Source: Gammaproteobacteria bacterium (lineage in GTDB: Bacteria > Pseudomonadota > Gammaproteobacteria > Arenicellales > JAOTYS01). Taken from it: 17,514 bases of DNA. This document shows, piece after piece, positions 14,949-17,514 of the stretch. The notes under the pieces were generated by a model. It was not told the DNA's origin. It saw nothing but the letters and a program-made list of their open reading frames with translations, and searched no databases. Within the stretch, counting starts at the first letter, position 1. Each line of letters opens with the position of its first letter. Position numbers and translations under genes: made by a program. The DNA lies in NCBI GenBank assembly GCA_029861795.1, contig JAOTYS010000042.1:1-17514 (forward strand), written 5' to 3'.

Positions 14949-15863
14949 TTGCTATCCATCCCAGCCGTGGGGCGCGCTCTCATAGCGCCGGTGGATAAAA
15001 ACATATCTGCCACCAGGGGCACGGTTGCAAGCTTCCGGCCCGAGCCCGGGCCAAAGGCGGGCGGCGACGCCATTGCGGCCTACAAGCACGACGGCGTGAT
15101 CTGTTTGCGGGGCGCCTTCGAGCGTGACTGGCTAGATGTCATCGAGGCCGGCATTAAGCTCTTCTATGCAGAGGAGCCCGCCAGGGAGAGCGCCAAAAAT
15201 GTCGTCGTCGAGCGTGAGGGAGACGACGGGAGTTTCCGCTATGCCACCATGATGTGGAAGACACTGGAGCCGTTCCGCCGCGTCATTTTCGAATCCCATG
15301 CGCCGGATCTCTTTGGCAGTCTGTTGGAGACCCGGCAGCTGAACCTCTACTATGACTTCCTGCTCATCAAGCAGCCGGGTTGCCGCAGCGCCGTCACGCC
15401 TTGGCACCAAGATCACTCCTACTACTGCCTGAACGGCACGAAGATCATCAACTGCTGGATCGCGCTCGACACCATCCCGACGGAGACGGCCCTGCGCTTC
15501 GTCCAGGGCTCTCACCTTGGTGGTCAAATCTACCGCACCGTCCATTTCGACCCAAGCAAGCAATACGCCGGCACGATGACCGAGCGCCCCCTGCCGCCCG
15601 ACTTCGACAACGATCCCGAGGCTGAGATCCTCAGCTGTGCCATGGAGCCGGGCGATGCACTTGTGTGGAACTCGCGCACTATTCACAGTGCGCCCGGCAA
15701 CCGTCTGAACCGCCGCCGCGCCGCCCTATCGCTCAACTTCGCCGGCGACGATGTGACGTATTTCGGCATACCCCAGGAACCTGATCCTCCCGTGCGTGGC
15801 GAGGGCCTGGTCGAGGGTGACCCGATTACCTGCGAGACATTTCCGCTGCTCCGGAGCAGCTAG
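14949..15863 (+). CDS. Phytanoyl-CoA dioxygenase (PhyH) family Fe(II)/2-oxoglutarate oxygenase
   Basis: A protein of about 304 residues with the PhyH jelly-roll signatures: the iron ligands His153 and Asp155 in PWHQDHSYY, distal ligand His246 in IHSAPGN, and an Arg cluster at 255-257 for 2-oxoglutarate. Members hydroxylate a wide range of substrates, and the substrate here is unknown. The start is uncertain: no in-frame ATG exists before the conserved region. TTG 14949 has GGGAG only three bases away; GTG 14967 or GTG 14991 are alternatives. The conserved domain begins at about residue 40 (DAIAAYKHDGVICLRGAF). Third codon positions are much richer in G and C than in neighbouring genes, and the gene lies between two copies of a direct repeat; both hint at separate origin. 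Confidence 0.88.
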   Translation: MLSIPAVGRALIAPVDKNISATRGTVASFRPEPGPKAGGDAIAAYKHDGVICLRGAFERDWLDVIEAGIKLFYAEEPARESAKNVVVEREGDDGSFRYATMMWKTLEPFRRVIFESHAPDLFGSLLETRQLNLYYDFLLIKQPGCRSAVTPWHQDHSYYCLNGTKIINCWIALDTIPTETALRFVQGSHLGGQIYRTVHFDPSKQYAGTMTERPLPPDFDNDPEAEILSCAMEPGDALVWNSRTIHSAPGNRLNRRRAALSLNFAGDDVTYFGIPQEPDPPVRGEGLVEGDPITCETFPLLRSS

Positions 15864-16442
15864 CTCGAGCGGTAATTGTCCGAAACATAACTTCCAGGCA
15901 TTGATGACACACACGCGCCTGCAACAATGCCGAAGCAGGAAGTCCAGATCAGTGCGGCAGAGGTTTCTGATCCTCGCCTGCCGTTCCGGCTCCGAGCACC
16001 TCTGCAATCCACGCAGCAGTATCGGATACTGACTCATGGATGTGATGGTGCCCGTGATCAAGGCGTCCGGTGACACTGAGGCGTTCACGGAATGGCCAAT
16101 TGATAACAATCAATCTTCAAGCTCATGAATCGTTTTAGCCAATGTGAATAGCAGCTAGCTTTTGCAGAATTGATCGTTTTGCTAGTGCAGCAGTTTAGCC
16201 TAACTGGTCAATTTAAATGAAATCAATAAGTTATATAGAAGTATTCAAGTCATATCGAGGTGAGCTTAATTTTCCAATCAATAGGGAGCTGGACCGCCGA
16301 CCGCAAATGCTCTTGGATTTCCAATCGCTGGCACCTCCTTATGCCAACAAATCGGGACATTTCAGAACGATAACTCAAATCCGTCCTACCCGTTGTCTTG
16401 GCGTCATGATTTTACGTCGCCGTGGATCATCGATTGATAAGT
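15864..16442. other. Gene-poor stretch between phyH and the esterase gene
   Basis: About 580 bp without a convincing gene. The first 230 bp are GC-rich and contain short open frames (for example from ATG 15926 on the plus strand, beginning MPKQEVQIS and ending at 16072) that might be the remains of a gene, but I cannot name it. From about 16090 the sequence turns AT-rich and carries the right copy of the direct repeat. An open frame at 16217-16507 overlaps the end of the opposite-strand esterase and has no family resemblance. Confidence 0.45.
16096..16144 (+). repeat. Direct repeat, right copy, with embedded inverted repeat
   Basis: Matches the copy at 14854-14904: CCAATTGATAACA is identical, and CTTCAAGCTCATGAATCG... 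agrees at 24 of 30 positions. This copy also contains a complete dyad, ATTGAT (16099-16104) and ATCAAT (16109-16114) around AACA, resembling a LysR-type T-N11-A site. The left copy keeps only part of the second arm. Confidence 0.65.
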
Positions 16443-17399
16443 TTACTTTGCGCTGTATCGCTTTAACCAGTCTGCGCAGCGCTGCAAGGTATGGGCGGCG
16501 GCGGTGACATGTTCCGTCATATGGGCATAGCCATGCAACACGCCGTCGTATTCGTGAAGTTCGTGAATCGCGCCGCATCTTTCCAGCAGCGTGGCGAGGC
16601 CAAAACTGTCGTCACGCAACGGGTCGAGTACGCACGCGGTGATTAGGCATGGCGGCAGGTCGGAAAGGTCGTAGCGAAGCAAGTCGTAACCGCAGGTTTG
16701 CGAATCGACGCCTTCGCCCAACAAAGAGTTGATGTAGAACGACATTGCGTTGTCGGAAAGACCTTCTTCCTCTCCACCCTGCAGACGGCGGCTGACAGAG
16801 TCGGTGAGACCAAAGGCGCCGTATATGAACACCATCGCGCGAAGCGCAGGCAGTTTGGAGCCTTTTTGTTTCAGCGCGCAGTACAGACTCATATGCGCGC
16901 CCGCTGAGTCGCCACCGACGCTGACGCGCGTTGGGTCGATGCCATAACGTTCACCTTCAGTAAGAACATGCCGAAGTACAGAAATCGCATCGCCATGGGA
17001 ATCCGGAAACCGTGTTTCCGGCGACAGACGGTAATCGACACCGACAACGACATGTCCTGATCGATGAGCCAGTTCCCGCATCATTCGGTCGTGTGTGTCC
17101 AGATTGCCAACGACCCAGCCCCCGCCATGTAGAAAAACCAACGCTGCCTGCCCGATGTCCGATTGATTCGCGCGGCTCGGATAGTGAATTCGGCAGGGCA
17201 CATCGATATCGCCGTTTTGAATCGTGATGTCCATGCGCTTCAACATGGCGGGGCCTTTTCGGTTCCAATACTCGCGGGAATGGATGTATTGGCGTCGGTA
17301 CGTGTCAACTTCCCACGGGCCATCGCAGGGGATTTCTTCGCGCAATGCCTGATCGATTTCGAGGGCCTCACGCATTTCTTTTGATAATGGGCAAGTCAT
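16443..17399 (-). CDS. Alpha/beta hydrolase, hormone-sensitive-lipase (bacterial esterase family IV) type
   Basis: A 318-residue cytoplasmic esterase or lipase. The oxyanion-hole motif HGGG is at 91-94, and the nucleophile Ser165 lies in GDSAG (163-167). The acid Asp259 lies in DPLRDD, and His289 in VLHGY, so the triad is complete. VDYRLSPE and PFPD-like RFPDSHGD segments between them are typical of the family. Length is normal. The start is ATG 17399, the first in frame; no strong Shine-Dalgarno is seen, but a -10-like TATAAT lies about 75 nt upstream. It faces the phyH gene across the gene-poor stretch. The substrate, probably an ester of a short acid, cannot be told. Confidence 0.92.
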   Translation of the reverse strand: MTCPLSKEMREALEIDQALREEIPCDGPWEVDTYRRQYIHSREYWNRKGPAMLKRMDITIQNGDIDVPCRIHYPSRANQSDIGQAALVFLHGGGWVVGNLDTHDRMMRELAHRSGHVVVGVDYRLSPETRFPDSHGDAISVLRHVLTEGERYGIDPTRVSVGGDSAGAHMSLYCALKQKGSKLPALRAMVFIYGAFGLTDSVSRRLQGGEEEGLSDNAMSFYINSLLGEGVDSQTCGYDLLRYDLSDLPPCLITACVLDPLRDDSFGLATLLERCGAIHELHEYDGVLHGYAHMTEHVTAAAHTLQRCADWLKRYSAK

Positions 17400-17474
17400 T
17401 TACCATTGCACTCGTGTTCAAGGATAAGTTTCGTTTGTGCCTTGATACCGCAAAGCGACTTTTTCTCGTTGAAT

Positions 17475-17480
17475 ATTATA
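17475..17480 (-). promoter_or_regulatory. Candidate -10 box for the esterase gene
   Basis: Reads TATAAT on the minus strand, 75 nt upstream of the ATG at 17399, in an AT-rich spot. No good -35 box is seen 16-18 nt further upstream, so the call is weak. The rest of the stretch to the window end holds nothing I recognise. Confidence 0.3.
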
Positions 17481-17514
17481 AAGAGACGGGGACAATGATC
17501 TTAGGTCGGCGCCC

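Noticed and set aside
16217..16507. 96-codon plus-strand frame beginning MKSISYIEVFKSYRG
   Set aside because: Overlaps the end of the esterase gene on the other strand and resembles no family; the AT-rich part before 16440 could code a little but evidence is lacking.

Overview
The window most likely comes from a Gammaproteobacterium, probably marine. The evidence is an apparent 'proteobacterial dedicated sortase' two-component system (a family found mostly in marine proteobacteria), Gram-negative lipoprotein and Tat signals, TRAP transporters, and a tRNA-Cys with U73. Lineage is inferred from gene families only, not from a marker gene. Overall base composition is moderate. The phyH gene near the right end is visibly richer in G and C at third codon positions than its AT-rich flanks.

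Left part (1-4813): the last codons of an OmpR-type response regulator are followed by its membrane sensor kinase, which has a periplasmic carbohydrate-binding-like sensor domain. A DUF1178 zinc-ribbon protein is convergent with the kinase. Divergent from it is an SLC13-type permease with two RCK_C (TrkA_C) domains.

Middle-left (4883-6760): a 54-residue FmdB-type zinc ribbon gene lies on the minus strand. On the plus strand are a DUF2459/TIGR02117 lipoprotein and a translationally coupled exported protein of unknown function. Two minus-strand tRNA genes follow, Cys(GCA) then Leu(UAA). A gene-free stretch (6761-7217) holds a 13-bp tandem repeat, a leader hairpin and a perfect 14-nt palindrome.

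Centre (7218-14780) is the main interest. All genes run on the plus strand: uraD (OHCU decarboxylase), a Tat-exported 5-hydroxyisourate hydrolase, a second cytoplasmic 5-hydroxyisourate hydrolase, and then two complete TRAP transporters back to back (DctP-DctQ-DctM twice). The enzymes cover the steps from hydroxyisourate to allantoin. No uricase is present in the window. One economical reading is that urate is oxidised outside the cytoplasm, that the exported hydrolase makes the carboxylate OHCU there, and that the adjacent TRAP transporter carries a pathway intermediate to cytoplasmic UraD. That reading is inference, not shown by the sequence.

Right end (14781-17514): a PhyH-type Fe(II)/2-oxoglutarate dioxygenase gene is bracketed by a diverged direct repeat of about 50 bp. 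After about 580 bp without a convincing gene, a hormone-sensitive-lipase-family hydrolase lies on the minus strand.
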